A DNA stretch of 64,000 nucleotides, taken from Firmicutes bacterium UBA1764. Its GTDB lineage: Bacteria; Bacillota; Clostridia; Peptostreptococcales; Anaerovoracaceae. The position numbers and the translations under genes are program-made. Shown here piece by piece: positions 26,508-36,079 of the stretch. The stretch covers positions 8,297-72,296 of the forward strand of contig DCHA01000057.1 in assembly GCA_002315535.1 (NCBI GenBank). Direction: 5' to 3'. The notes under the pieces are model-generated. The model saw only the letters and a list, made by a program, of their open reading frames with translations, ran no database searches and was not told the origin of the DNA. The stretch's first letter is position 1. Every line of letters begins with the position of its first letter.

Positions 26508-26536
26508 TTGATTTAAATAGCTCAAATCCGTATAAT
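26508..26536 (+). promoter_or_regulatory. Sigma-A promoter of the first sugar ABC operon
   Basis: TTGATT, 17-base spacer, TATAAT (26531-26536). Leader of about 50 bases to the TTG start at 26595. Confidence 0.8.
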
Positions 26537-26594
26537 TACAGTGTATTGTTATAAAGAATTCCAATTTATAATCTTAAAACAGGAGGAATTAGTC

Positions 26595-27422
26595 TTGCAG
26601 CTTGGAAAAAGACCTGTATGGCAAACAACACTGATTTACATAGGACTCATCCTTGTATGTTTATTTTTCTTAATGCCTCTTTTGTGGATACTGAGAACAT
26701 CTCTTATCACAAAGGCTGAAGCATATCAGATTCCACCGAACTTTAACGTTGCATTGACATTAGAGAACTATATAGAAGTTATTTCAGATAACGGCTTCGG
26801 CAGATATTATCTGAACAGCGCTATAGTTGCTCTTATCTCTACAGTTCTTTCTGTAGTGCTTGGTGCGATGTCTTCATATTGGCTTTCAAGACAGCCGGGC
26901 AATATGACCGGTGCTAAGCTTGCGATTCTTGCAACTCAGATGATTCCGCCAATTGTACTTGTTATTCCTATTAATACTATGATCAGATCCGTCGGACTTA
27001 ATGACACCTGGATGGCTCTGGTTCTTGCATATCTTACATTTAATCTTCCTTATGTTATTTGGATGCTCCTGGGCTTCTATGATAATGTCTCGAAAGAGCT
27101 TGATGAGGCGAGCGCCATTGACGGCTGTAGCTCGCTGCAGACCTTCTTTAAAGTTATTTTCCCGCTTATTGCTCCGGGCATGATGGCAACAGCCGTATAC
27201 AGCTTCCTTGTCAGCTGGAACGAATTCGTATTCGCGCTTGTTCTTTCCGGAAATGCCACCAGAACAATACCGGTTGCTATTGCCGCACTTGAAACACAAA
27301 ACGGTGTAAAGATCGCTGAGCTTTGCGCATCAACAATACTCGCAATTCTCCCAATCGTTCTTCTTTCTTCATTTATTAAGAAGTACCTGGTTAACGGCCT
27401 TACATTCGGTTCAATTAAATAG
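26595..27422 (+). CDS. Carbohydrate ABC importer permease, MalG-like
   Basis: A 275-residue CUT1-type inner permease with six helices and the EAA loop (KELDEASAIDGCSSLQTFFKVIFPLIAPG) that docks the ATPase; it ends ...LVNGLTFGSIK, the usual MalG-type C-terminus. The frame extends upstream to 26541, but AGGAGG at 26581-26586 points to the TTG at 26595, 8 bases away, giving the standard N-terminus. It is unusual for this permease to precede the binding protein and MalF-type partner genes. Confidence 0.9.
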   Translation: MQLGKRPVWQTTLIYIGLILVCLFFLMPLLWILRTSLITKAEAYQIPPNFNVALTLENYIEVISDNGFGRYYLNSAIVALISTVLSVVLGAMSSYWLSRQPGNMTGAKLAILATQMIPPIVLVIPINTMIRSVGLNDTWMALVLAYLTFNLPYVIWMLLGFYDNVSKELDEASAIDGCSSLQTFFKVIFPLIAPGMMATAVYSFLVSWNEFVFALVLSGNATRTIPVAIAALETQNGVKIAELCASTILAILPIVLLSSFIKKYLVNGLTFGSIK

Positions 27423-27488
27423 GTTGGTTTCTGCACAATGCAGATTCAATATATTAAGAATATGTTAATTCTATGGAGGAACAAAAAA

Positions 27489-28784
27489 ATGAAAAAGATT
27501 TTAGCAGTTCTTCTCGCACTCGCAATGATTTTCTCAATGACAGCATGCGGAAACAAGAAGGGTGAAGAAGTTGCTGAGACAAAGACTCTCAAGATCCTTA
27601 TGGAAGACCTGAACGCAACAGATCAGGTTCTCGCTGTACTCGACGAATTCGAAGCACAGACAGGAATTAAGGTTGAAGCAGAAGTTATCAACTATGCTAC
27701 AATGCACGATAAGCTCGTTACACAGCTTACAGCATCAACAAGCGATTATGACGTACTCGTAGTAGACTGCTACTGGGTAGGCGAATTCGCTGAAGCTGGT
27801 TGGATGGAACCACTTGATTCTTACATTGAAAGAGATGGATTCGATACATCCGTATATCTCGACACAATGATGGAAATGGTTGGAGAACTTGATGGCGTTA
27901 CATACGAACTCCCGTTCTACAACTACATGATGGCTCTTATTTATCGTCCTGACGTATTTGCAGATGAGGGACTCCACGCTGCATATCAGGAAAAGTATGG
28001 TACAGATTTCGTAATGCCATGCGCAACACTTGCAGAATACGTTCAGATTGTTGAATTCGTAACAGAATACAACAAGGCTCAGGGCGTAGAAATGTACGGT
28101 ACAGTACAGCAGGCAGGCCGTGGTGACCCGATCGCTGTAGAATTCTGCAACTACATGTATTCCAACGGTGGTGACTTCTATGATAAGAACGGAAACATCA
28201 CAGTTAATAATCCGGAAGTTGTTGAAGCCCTCGAGCTTTACGTAGATGCAGTTAATAACGCATCTCCGGCAGGCGCTGCAGGATTCAACCTTGATGACGC
28301 TCAGGCTGTATACTTCTCAGGCAAGGCTGCATCATTCGTATCCTACAACACATTCATGCCAATCCTTGACGATCCTTCACAGTCACAGATTTGCGGACTT
28401 AGTGAAATCGCTAATATCCCTGGCGGACACGCACTCAACGGTGGTTGGGGTTGGGCTATTCCAAGCAACGCAAAGGATAAGGATGCTTCTTGGGAATTCA
28501 TCAAGTTCATCGAAAGCCACGACATCGCTAAGAAGCGTGCTCTCGGCGGATCCGCTCCTACACGTACAGACATCTTCCAGGATGCAGACATCCAGGCACA
28601 GTATCCGTACTATGACACAGTTCTCGACATCATGTCAGAAGCTGTAATGCTTCCAATCATGCCGGATTCAACCGCATTAATGGAAATCTTCGGCAGAGAA
28701 TTAAGTGAAGCTGTATCCGGAGCTAAGACAGCTCAGGAAGCTCTTGATCAGGTTGCTCTCGAAATGAAGGACCTCAAGAGATAG
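27489..28784 (+). CDS. Sugar-binding lipoprotein of CUT1 ABC importer
   Basis: A 431-residue extracellular solute-binding protein, family 1. Signal peptide MKKILAVLLALAMIFSMTAC with lipobox cysteine at residue 20; then a type II periplasmic-binding fold (TLKILMEDLNATDQVLAVLDEFEAQTGIKVEAEVINYATMHDKL; NGGWGWAIPSNAKD). It is attached to the outer membrane face as a lipoprotein. Start 27489 is chosen for its GGAGG 9 bases upstream and signal peptide. Ligand unknown; by context a sugar or oligosaccharide. Confidence 0.93.
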   Translation: MKKILAVLLALAMIFSMTACGNKKGEEVAETKTLKILMEDLNATDQVLAVLDEFEAQTGIKVEAEVINYATMHDKLVTQLTASTSDYDVLVVDCYWVGEFAEAGWMEPLDSYIERDGFDTSVYLDTMMEMVGELDGVTYELPFYNYMMALIYRPDVFADEGLHAAYQEKYGTDFVMPCATLAEYVQIVEFVTEYNKAQGVEMYGTVQQAGRGDPIAVEFCNYMYSNGGDFYDKNGNITVNNPEVVEALELYVDAVNNASPAGAAGFNLDDAQAVYFSGKAASFVSYNTFMPILDDPSQSQICGLSEIANIPGGHALNGGWGWAIPSNAKDKDASWEFIKFIESHDIAKKRALGGSAPTRTDIFQDADIQAQYPYYDTVLDIMSEAVMLPIMPDSTALMEIFGRELSEAVSGAKTAQEALDQVALEMKDLKR

Positions 28785-28808
28785 TTAGACGTTTAATTAC
28801 TACCTTTC

Positions 28809-28842
28809 TATGTCACCGGTGGATTAAGCCACCGGTGGCATA
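28809..28842 (+). other. Intercistronic hairpin after the binding-protein gene
   Basis: TATGTCACCGGTGG pairs with CCACCGGTGGCATA (one G-T pair) around a 6-base loop. No T run. Such hairpins stabilise upstream binding-protein mRNA and lower permease expression. Confidence 0.7.
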
Positions 28843-28862
28843 GAGAAATTTGGAGGAACTAT

Positions 28863-29735
28863 ATGTTATCCGATAGAAGAAAGAATATTGCAATATTCCT
28901 TTTACCGTCTTTGGTAATGCTTATTGTTACAGTAGTCGTACCATTGCTTTATTCTTTTGCAACAAGCTTCTTTTCTTTAGACCTTAAATATAAGGGCTGG
29001 GGCGAATTTGTAGGCCTCGGAAATTATTTTTCAGCTCTGAAGGATCAATATTTCATGGGTTCAATTAAGACCACAGTAATATTCTCTGTTATTGTAGTAG
29101 CTATTGAATTCATTGTGGGTTTTGCAATTGCATTACTCTTTAACACAAATGTTAAGGGAAAGAATTTCTTCTTCTCTATTGTAATCATCCCTATGATGAT
29201 TACACCTGTTGCAGTAGGTCTTACTTGGAGACTTCTCCTGCACAGTACACTTGGCGTAGTAAATTGGTTTCTGTCACTCCTCGGAATTGCCGGAAAAGCA
29301 TGGCTCGCAGATAATGCAACCGCTCTGGCAACAGTAATATTCATCGATGTATGGCAGCAAATTTCATATATGGTACTGGTGCTTCTCGCCGGTCTCGTTT
29401 CACTTCCAAAGGAACCTTATGAGGCCGCAAGCATTGACGGAGCTTCAAAGTGGCAAAGCTTTAAGTTCATCACAATGCCGCTTATGGCACCTACCTTCCT
29501 CGTAGCTATTCTTCTTCGTTTAATTACCGCATTTAAGACCTACGATCTTATCTACGTACTCACAAAGGGTGGCCCGGGAACATCAACAGAAGTTGTAAGT
29601 TATTATATTTATAAGACAGCATTTACTCATCTGAAGACAAGTAAGGCTGCAGCAATGTCATTTATCTTGCTGATAATTCTTATTCCGGTAAGTTATATCG
29701 CAACACGAATTCTTAAGAACAGAAATGAAGGTTAA
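28863..29735 (+). CDS. Carbohydrate ABC importer permease, MalF-like
   Basis: A 290-residue permease with six helices; EAA loop PKEPYEAASIDGASKWQSFKFITMPLMAPT. RBS TGGAGGA 6 bases before the ATG. It pairs with the MalG-like permease at 26595 and the ATPase gene that starts 6 bases downstream. Confidence 0.92.
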   Translation: MLSDRRKNIAIFLLPSLVMLIVTVVVPLLYSFATSFFSLDLKYKGWGEFVGLGNYFSALKDQYFMGSIKTTVIFSVIVVAIEFIVGFAIALLFNTNVKGKNFFFSIVIIPMMITPVAVGLTWRLLLHSTLGVVNWFLSLLGIAGKAWLADNATALATVIFIDVWQQISYMVLVLLAGLVSLPKEPYEAASIDGASKWQSFKFITMPLMAPTFLVAILLRLITAFKTYDLIYVLTKGGPGTSTEVVSYYIYKTAFTHLKTSKAAAMSFILLIILIPVSYIATRILKNRNEG

Positions 29736-29741
29736 CGGACT

Positions 29742-30947
29742 ATGGCAACAGTAACATTAAAAGGAATTAAAAAGATTTACCCACTTAGCGATGATGATAA
29801 GAAAAAGGGTAAGAAGGGCCTCTTTAAAAAGCATGAAGAGGAAATCGAACACGAAGAGAAAGTCAACCTTCAGATTACCGATCAGGGAACAGTTGCAGTT
29901 CAGGAATTCAATCTTGATATCGCAGACAAAGAATTTATTGTTCTCGTAGGTCCATCAGGCTGCGGAAAATCAACAACTCTTCGTATGATCGCAGGCCTTG
30001 AAACTATTTCAGAAGGTGAACTTTATATCGATGGTCAGCTTGTAAACAACAAGCCACCAAAGGACAGAGATATAGCAATGGTTTTCCAGAACTATGCTCT
30101 TTATCCTCATATGTCAGTATATGATAACCTTGCATTCGCTCTGAAGATCAGAAAGACTCCAAAGGATATCATTGATAAGAAGGTTAGAGATGCCGCAGAA
30201 ATCCTCGGTATCACAGAATATCTTCACAGAAAGCCAAAGGCACTCTCCGGCGGACAGAGACAGCGTGTAGCAATCGGCAGAGCTATCGTTCGTGAGCCAC
30301 AGGTATTCCTTATGGACGAGCCTCTTTCCAACCTTGATGCTAAGCTGCGTAACCAGATGCGTGCTGAAATCATTAAGCTCCGTCAGCGTATTGATACAAC
30401 CTTTATTTACGTAACACACGACCAGACAGAAGCTATGACTCTTGGTGACAGAATTGTTATTATGAAGGATGGTTTCATTCAGCAGATCGGTACTCCGTAC
30501 GAAGTATTCCATCACCCTGCAAACCTCTTCGTAGCAGGCTTCATCGGAACACCTCAGATGAACTTCTTCAAGACAGAGCTCGCAGAAGAAAATGGACAGT
30601 ATTATGTTCCTCTCTTCGGAGTTAAGTTCCCTATGGATGCGGCACACATGGAGCAGATTAAAGAAAAGGGTATTAAGCCTCAGGAAATTACCATGGGTAT
30701 CAGACCTGAAGACGTATCCATTTGCTATGAGGGTGGCGTAGAAGCAACAGTAGATGTATGCGAAATGATGGGTTCATCACTTCACATTCACACCACAATT
30801 GAGGATAAGGAAATCGTTGTTATCGCTCAGTCAAAAGAGCTTCCTGAAGACAAGCAGCTTGGATTCGCTCACGGTGATAAGATTAGACTTCACTTCGACG
30901 GACACGTTCTGCATCTCTTCGGACTTGATGAAAAGAACTTATTCTAA
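29742..30947 (+). CDS. MsmK/UgpC-type ABC ATPase with N-terminal charged insertion
   Basis: A 401-residue CUT1 ATPase: Walker [10 protein letters not shown], signature [15 protein letters not shown], Walker [16 protein letters not shown], switch His in THDQTEAM and a C-terminal TOBE/MalK regulatory domain. Compared with the otherwise very similar ATPase at 50427, it carries an extra segment of about 35 residues (about 15-50) rich in Lys and Glu between the first two beta strands. It energises the 26595/28863 permease pair. MsmK-type ATPases can serve several importers. Confidence 0.95.
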   Translation: MATVTLKGIKKIYPLSDDDKKKGKKGLFKKHEEEIEHEEKVNLQITDQGTVAVQEFNLDIADKEFIVLVGPSGCGKSTTLRMIAGLETISEGELYIDGQLVNNKPPKDRDIAMVFQNYALYPHMSVYDNLAFALKIRKTPKDIIDKKVRDAAEILGITEYLHRKPKALSGGQRQRVAIGRAIVREPQVFLMDEPLSNLDAKLRNQMRAEIIKLRQRIDTTFIYVTHDQTEAMTLGDRIVIMKDGFIQQIGTPYEVFHHPANLFVAGFIGTPQMNFFKTELAEENGQYYVPLFGVKFPMDAAHMEQIKEKGIKPQEITMGIRPEDVSICYEGGVEATVDVCEMMGSSLHIHTTIEDKEIVVIAQSKELPEDKQLGFAHGDKIRLHFDGHVLHLFGLDEKNLF

Positions 30948-30960
30948 AAGAAATAATGAA

Positions 30961-31593
30961 TTAAAGAATTTCGCGGATCAGCTTTTCCAGAGCATCCGCG
31001 ATTTTTTTATGCTCGGAATTAATCATATGAAGACCGTCAATATTTGATGCCTTCGCAACGCTTGCGGCATCAAAGAAATACGCATCAAATCTCTCTGCTA
31101 CGGCTTTAATTCTGCCGCCTAGATCCTTGGATCTGTCGATGGACTCCTGGTTAAATTCTTCTCCGGCCTTAAGTACGGTTTTGCCAACATGAATCGGGGA
31201 AACTAACAGGATCTTTGGAACCTGCTGGTTTTCAGCGGCGCAGATATTTCTGATTTTATTGCAGTAAAGCCCCAGTGCTTCTGCGCTTGCGTAATTTGAG
31301 CTTGGAAGATAGTCCTTAAAGTCGTTGGTTCCAAGCATAATTATTACGAGATCAAGAGGGCTCTGGCTGAGAACTGCCGAGTCTAGGCTCTTGTATCCGT
31401 TTCTGTCAATGCAAATGGGATCATCGTATATAGTTGTTCTGCTGTTGAGCCCGTTTTCGATGATTTTGTAATCGCTGCCAAGCTGCTTTTGAAGCAGGCC
31501 TGTCCATCTTGTATCTATATCATGACGCTGCGCTTGTGATCCGGGAATATAGCCCCATGTGTTGGAATCGCCGTAGCATAAAATATTCTTCAT
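30961..31593 (-). CDS. SGNH/GDSL-family hydrolase, copy 1
   Basis: A 210-residue SGNH esterase: block I GDSNTWG with the nucleophile Ser, block III LGTNDFKD, and block V DGLHM with catalytic Asp and His. Short, no signal peptide, so intracellular; homologues act on acetyl esters or similar. It starts 2 bases after the MFS gene stop, so the two are an operon. Its last codons contain the terminator of the convergent ABC operon. A paralogue lies at 46351, again beside a sugar importer. Confidence 0.88.
   Translation of the reverse strand: MKNILCYGDSNTWGYIPGSQAQRHDIDTRWTGLLQKQLGSDYKIIENGLNSRTTIYDDPICIDRNGYKSLDSAVLSQSPLDLVIIMLGTNDFKDYLPSSNYASAEALGLYCNKIRNICAAENQQVPKILLVSPIHVGKTVLKAGEEFNQESIDRSKDLGGRIKAVAERFDAYFFDAASVAKASNIDGLHMINSEHKKIADALEKLIREIL
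30971..31008 (+). terminator. Terminator of the ABC operon inside the SGNH coding end
   Basis: TCGCGGAT (30971-30978) pairs with ATCCGCGA (30994-31001), followed by seven Ts. The site is entirely within the last codons of the minus-strand SGNH gene. Confidence 0.75.
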
Positions 31594-31595
31594 AA

Positions 31596-32786
31596 CTAAT
31601 CCTTTCTCTGATTTTGAGCAATAGCCTTTGGAACCGCAAACAGGATGATAAAGAATCCTATTAATGCGAAGAATACGGATGATTTAAGCATGAATCTGAG
31701 TCCGAAGCCTGTGATAAACAGACCTCCGAAGAGATTCCCCACAGCAAGCCCGAGTGAATAAGCCGCTGTAATGGTGGACTGACCCTTAACCATGTCCTTG
31801 TTATCTATGCATTCCCTCGCATAGTACATTTGCACCGGAGAGATGAATACGTAAGATACAGCCTGCATCAGCTCGATTAAAACTACGTGGAAGCTCATGC
31901 TTGCAAGCACAAAGAGCAGCATTTTTACCACATAGAAGAAGCCTCCGAGGCACATTATCTTATAGGATCCGAACTTCTTGTGCAGTCTTCCGAATACTAT
32001 CATTGCCGGAGCCTCGATAACTGTGGCAAACAGCAGCGCCAGGCCGACTGTTGAGCTGTCTCCGCCGAGAGGCCTTACTATCTCGATAAGATAGTTTTCG
32101 GTCATTATGTGTACGAGTGAGCAGAACAGAATGCCTACAATTGAAGCGCAGTACCAGCGGTATTTTTTAATAAACTGGATAAGACTTGAGCTTTCGGTTG
32201 CACTTACCTTTATTTTAACATCTCCGGCCGGAGTTTTCGGATAGGAAATGCAAACAAATGCGTAAATGATTGTGGTAACTATTGAAATAATAGGCATCCA
32301 GTCGATGCTGTAATGCTGCATGACAAAGCCGATTATTGGGGACGCGATTGCAAAGCCTATTGCTCCGGCGGCACGTCCGGCTTCATAGTTTATATTCCAC
32401 ATGCGTATGCTGTAGTAGACGCTGATTGAGTTAAGCAGAGGAATTTGCATGTCCATTACGCAAATTGCTATTACGTAAACGACAGAAAATACGAGCTTTG
32501 GCAAATCAAACAGGGCTATAAGCAGGAAGCAAAGCCCGCTGAGCAGGGCCATGCCTGCCATGATAGCCGGAAGAACGTTTTTTGTAGCCTTGTCTACGTA
32601 GTCTGCGAGGAATGGCTGGAATAAAAATGACAGGAAATTCCCGAGGAACAGTATTACACCGATATAAGCCGCGGAATATCCCTTGCCGAGCATAAAGGTC
32701 GCAGCAAAAGAGAACATGCCACAGTACGCGAGCCAGTAGCATGCTTGACTTAAAACATATTTAAATGTCAGGTTTTTTTTCGTCAT
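31596..32786 (-). CDS. MFS transporter (LacY/MFS_1-like)
   Basis: A 396-residue major facilitator protein with twelve helices. N-terminus FKYVLSQACYWLAYCGMFSFAATFML; a 2-3 loop ADYVDKATKN; a basic central loop near residue 190; FGRLHKKFG in the second half. It looks like sugar:H+ symporters of the LacY-like group. First gene of a minus-strand pair with the SGNH hydrolase, divergent from the BtpA operon and sharing its operator region. Confidence 0.85.
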   Translation of the reverse strand: MTKKNLTFKYVLSQACYWLAYCGMFSFAATFMLGKGYSAAYIGVILFLGNFLSFLFQPFLADYVDKATKNVLPAIMAGMALLSGLCFLLIALFDLPKLVFSVVYVIAICVMDMQIPLLNSISVYYSIRMWNINYEAGRAAGAIGFAIASPIIGFVMQHYSIDWMPIISIVTTIIYAFVCISYPKTPAGDVKIKVSATESSSLIQFIKKYRWYCASIVGILFCSLVHIMTENYLIEIVRPLGGDSSTVGLALLFATVIEAPAMIVFGRLHKKFGSYKIMCLGGFFYVVKMLLFVLASMSFHVVLIELMQAVSYVFISPVQMYYARECIDNKDMVKGQSTITAAYSLGLAVGNLFGGLFITGFGLRFMLKSSVFFALIGFFIILFAVPKAIAQNQRKD

Positions 32787-32847
32787 AAAAACCGGAATAT
32801 ATTAATGTACGTTTTCTTTTCTTAAATTTTATCACAATTATTTGAGT

Positions 32848-32882
32848 GAAACAATATGAAACATATTGAAAAAAAGTGCTCA
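32848..32882. promoter_or_regulatory. Shared 35-bp element, copy 2 (GAAAC direct repeats)
   Basis: GAAACAATAT, GAAACATATT, GAAAAAAAGT in 10-bp steps, then TGCTCA; 30/35 identical to 26334-26368. It covers the -35 element of the BtpA operon, so a bound DeoR-type protein would block that promoter. Confidence 0.7.
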
Positions 32883-32894
32883 TAGTAATATAAT
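32866..32894 (+). promoter_or_regulatory. Sigma-A promoter of the BtpA-DeoR-kinase operon
   Basis: TTGAAA (32866-32871), 17-base spacer, TATAAT (32889-32894). Overlapped by the GAAAC-repeat element. Confidence 0.8.
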
Positions 32895-32957
32895 TGAATC
32901 AATAAAAGACTAGAAGTCACATATTTTAATTTTTTGTAATGAATAAGGAGAATAAAA

Positions 32958-33770
32958 ATGAGTTGGTTACAAGAAACATTTAATGTAGAAAAGCCTATTA
33001 TCGCTATGTGTCATCTTCAGGCAATGCCTGGTGATCCTTACTTTGACGCTGCAAAGGGTATGAAGGACGTTGTTGAAAAAGGTAAGCACGACCTGGAAGC
33101 TCTTCAGGAAGGCGGAGTAGATGGAATCATGTTCTCTAACGAATTCTCACTTCCATATCTCACAAAAGTTAAGCCGGAAACAGTTGCTGCAATGGCAAGA
33201 GTAGTTGGCGAACTTATGCATGAAATTTCAGTTCCTTACGGCGTTAACTGCCTCTGGGATCCTATTGCCTCCATCGATCTTGCTGCAGCAGTAGATGCAA
33301 AGTTCATCCGCGAAATCATGACAGGTGTTTACGCTTCTGACTTCGGTCTCTGGAATACAAACGTAGGCGAAACAGTTCGCCACAAGCACGAGCTTGGTCT
33401 TGATAACTTAAAGCTTCTCTTCAACATCGTTCCTGAAGCAGCTCGTTATCTTGCAGACAGAAGCATGGCTGATATTGCTAAGTCAACAGAATTCAACAAC
33501 AAGCCGGATGCAATCTGCGTATCAGGACTCACAGCTGGTTCAGAAACAGATACACAGGCACTCAAGGTTGTTAAGGATTCCGTAAAGCGCACACCGATTC
33601 TTGTTAACACAGGATGCAACAAGGACAACATCGTTCGTCAGCTTTCAGTAGCAGACGGTGCAGTTTGCGCAACAACATTCAAGTTTGACGGCGTATTCGA
33701 AAACCTCGTAGATGTTAACCGTGTAAAGGAATTCATGGGCGTTGTTAAGGAATTCCGTAAGACACTCTAA
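32958..33770 (+). CDS. BtpA/SgcQ-family TIM-barrel protein
   Basis: A 270-residue protein of the BtpA/SgcQ family: IIAMCHLQAMPGDPYFD at the N-terminus, GGVDGIMFSNEFSLPY, PYGVNCLWDP and AICVSGLTAGSETDTQALKVVKDSVKRTPILVNTGC. It is probably a barrel enzyme acting on a sugar or sugar phosphate, as in the E. coli sgc cluster, but the reaction is not established. Strong codon bias and RBS AAGGAGA suggest good expression. First gene of a DeoR-FGGY-SDR operon. Confidence 0.9.
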   Translation: MSWLQETFNVEKPIIAMCHLQAMPGDPYFDAAKGMKDVVEKGKHDLEALQEGGVDGIMFSNEFSLPYLTKVKPETVAAMARVVGELMHEISVPYGVNCLWDPIASIDLAAAVDAKFIREIMTGVYASDFGLWNTNVGETVRHKHELGLDNLKLLFNIVPEAARYLADRSMADIAKSTEFNNKPDAICVSGLTAGSETDTQALKVVKDSVKRTPILVNTGCNKDNIVRQLSVADGAVCATTFKFDGVFENLVDVNRVKEFMGVVKEFRKTL

Positions 33771-33776
33771 TAAATT

Positions 33777-34538
33777 ATGATTAAAGCAGAACGTTGGGAA
33801 ACTATTGAAAAGCATTTGGAAACCGCAGGTTATGCCTCGGTTTCCGAATTAATGAGTTTAACGGATTCGTCAAGGGCAACCACGAGAAGAGATCTTGATT
33901 CCCTTGCTGAGGCAGGCAGACTTTCCCTTACTCACGGCGGCGCAGTATCAATCTTTCAGAAGGCTCCAATCGAAGGCAGCTACGAAGAAAAGATTGTATC
34001 CAATGCTGATGAAAAGGACAGAATTGCAAGGCTTGCAGCCAGCATGATTAAGCCGGGCGATAAGGTCTTCGTAGACTCCGGAACAACCACCTTCAAGATA
34101 GTTCCTTATCTCAGCAAAATTGAAAATCTGACCGTAATAACCAATGATGTAAATATCGCATCAAGGCTTTACAACATGTCAAACATCAGCATGGTTATTT
34201 TGGGCGGAGTAGTAAGACCGGGATATTGTTCAATTATAGGATATTCCGCAGAGATGCAGGCCAAGGAAATGAACGCAGATATCTGCTTCGTTGGTACAGA
34301 CTACATCAATGAAAAGGGAATATACATTTCCAATCTTGATGAGGTTGGAATCAAGACCAGTATCATGAGTAACTCAAGCAAGATTGTGGTCCTTTGCGAT
34401 CACAGCAAGATGGGGCTCGAGGGCTTCGCAAGAATTAATACTCTTGAGAATCTTGATATGGTAATTACGGGTAAGGAATCTTTAAAGAATCCCAAAACTG
34501 CAAAAATGGAAACAAAATGTAAGTTTATGTTCGCATAG
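33777..34538 (+). CDS. DeoR-family transcriptional regulator
   Basis: A 253-residue DeoR-type repressor: N-terminal helix-turn-helix (ERWETIEKHLETAGYASVSELMSLTDSSRATTRRDLDSLAEAGRL, then LTHGGA) and a C-terminal sugar-phosphate sensor domain of the isomerase-like fold (VFVDSGTTTFKIVPYL; NDVNIASRL; GGVVRPGYCSIIG). It starts 6 bases after the BtpA stop, without a strong RBS, so probably translationally coupled. Its likely operators are the GAAAC-repeat elements at 26334 and 32848. Confidence 0.94.
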   Translation: MIKAERWETIEKHLETAGYASVSELMSLTDSSRATTRRDLDSLAEAGRLSLTHGGAVSIFQKAPIEGSYEEKIVSNADEKDRIARLAASMIKPGDKVFVDSGTTTFKIVPYLSKIENLTVITNDVNIASRLYNMSNISMVILGGVVRPGYCSIIGYSAEMQAKEMNADICFVGTDYINEKGIYISNLDEVGIKTSIMSNSSKIVVLCDHSKMGLEGFARINTLENLDMVITGKESLKNPKTAKMETKCKFMFA

Positions 34539-34563
34539 ACTTTGATAAATCGGAGGTAACAGA

Positions 34564-36066
34564 ATGGAAAAATATGCTCTTGGTATAGACATCGGAACCA
34601 CATCGGTAAAGGTAGTTCTGATCTCATCAAGTGGCCGTATGGTTTGTGAATCAAATCAGGCACACAACCTTCTTTCACTTCATCGTAACTGGGCAGAAGA
34701 AAATGCAGACGAGTGGTGGCAGAATGTAATCGATGCCGTAAAGGATATCGCAAATCAGGCGCCAGACAAGATGAAGGACATCGTCTCAATTGGCTGCAGC
34801 GGCATGGTTCCTGCAATTGTTTTACTTGATAAGGACGGAAATGTATTGAGAAATACAATTCAGCAAAACGATTCAAGATGCATCGAGCAGATTGATTACT
34901 TATCAAAGAAAATTGACCAAGATGAGCTTTTCGCTAAGACAGGCGGAAGGACAAACCAGCAGCACATTCTTCCAAGACTCCTTTGGGTAAAAGAAAATGA
35001 GCCTGAAGTCTGGGGAAAAGTTGACTGTGTAATGGGCTCGTATGACTATATCGCTTACAAGCTCTCTGGTATCAAGACACTCGAATTAAACTGGGCCGCT
35101 GAAAGCGGATGCTATGATATCAGAGAACGTAAGTGGTTAGTCGATCAGATTGAACTTTGCGGAATGAATCCTGCAATGCTTCCTAAGGTAAATGATCCTA
35201 TGGAAGTAATCGGACAGACACTTCCTGAAATGGAAGAGCTTATGGGTCTTCCGGGCGGCATCAATATCATTGGTGGCAGCGCAGATCACGTTGCATCAAC
35301 ACTTGCTGCAGGAATTCTTGACGAAGGCGATCTTCTCATTAAGTTCGGTGGTGCCGGAGATATCCTCTACTGCACAGAAGAGCTTAAGACAAGTGATAAA
35401 TTATTCTTTGACTATCATGACCTCCCTGGTAAGTATCTCTTAAACGGATGCATGGCTTCCAGCGGATCACTCGTAAAGTGGTTTACTCATGATATTCTCA
35501 AGTCAGATGACAAGGACATTTTAAAGAAACTTGATAAGGAAGCAGCAGAGCTCCCACCTGCATCTGATGGATTAATCATCCTTCCATACTTCCTCGGAGA
35601 AAAGACTCCGATCTTCGATCCTTCTGCAAGAGGAATTATGTTTGGACTTACACTCAGCCATGGATATGCACATATCTTCAAGGCTATTATGGAATCTGTT
35701 GTATACGGCTTCAGACATCACGTAGACGAACTCAAGGCTATGGGATATGAACCACAGCAGATTATCGCAAGTGACGGCGGCGCAAAGAGCCCGCTCTGGT
35801 GCCAGATTTCTGCTGATATTCTCGGCAAGGAAATCAAGGCATATCCTAGCCATCCGGGCTCAGGACTGGGCGTTGCATTTGTTGCAGGTATGAGCGCAGG
35901 CCTCTTCACTGATTGGAGTCAGATTACAAGCTTCCTCGATGACTATAAGACATACACTCCGAATCCGGAAGCTGTAAAGGTATATGACAAAGCTTATCAA
36001 ATCTATCGCAGACTCTATCCTGAATTAAAGGAAGACTGCAGCTTACTCGAGGAATTATATAAATAA
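34564..36066 (+). CDS. FGGY-family carbohydrate kinase
   Basis: A 500-residue sugar kinase: phosphate-1 motif GIDIGTTSVKVVL, WAEENADEWWQ, the catalytic-loop region GGSADHVASTLAAGI, FGGAGDILYC and the adenosine motif ASDGGAKSPLWCQISADIL. It resembles xylulokinase-like FGGY members, but substrate cannot be read from motifs. RBS GGAGG 8 bases upstream. Within the operon it probably phosphorylates the sugar or polyol handled by the SDR. Confidence 0.93.
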   Translation: MEKYALGIDIGTTSVKVVLISSSGRMVCESNQAHNLLSLHRNWAEENADEWWQNVIDAVKDIANQAPDKMKDIVSIGCSGMVPAIVLLDKDGNVLRNTIQQNDSRCIEQIDYLSKKIDQDELFAKTGGRTNQQHILPRLLWVKENEPEVWGKVDCVMGSYDYIAYKLSGIKTLELNWAAESGCYDIRERKWLVDQIELCGMNPAMLPKVNDPMEVIGQTLPEMEELMGLPGGINIIGGSADHVASTLAAGILDEGDLLIKFGGAGDILYCTEELKTSDKLFFDYHDLPGKYLLNGCMASSGSLVKWFTHDILKSDDKDILKKLDKEAAELPPASDGLIILPYFLGEKTPIFDPSARGIMFGLTLSHGYAHIFKAIMESVVYGFRHHVDELKAMGYEPQQIIASDGGAKSPLWCQISADILGKEIKAYPSHPGSGLGVAFVAGMSAGLFTDWSQITSFLDDYKTYTPNPEAVKVYDKAYQIYRRLYPELKEDCSLLEELYK

Positions 36067-36079
36067 AAGGAGAAATACT

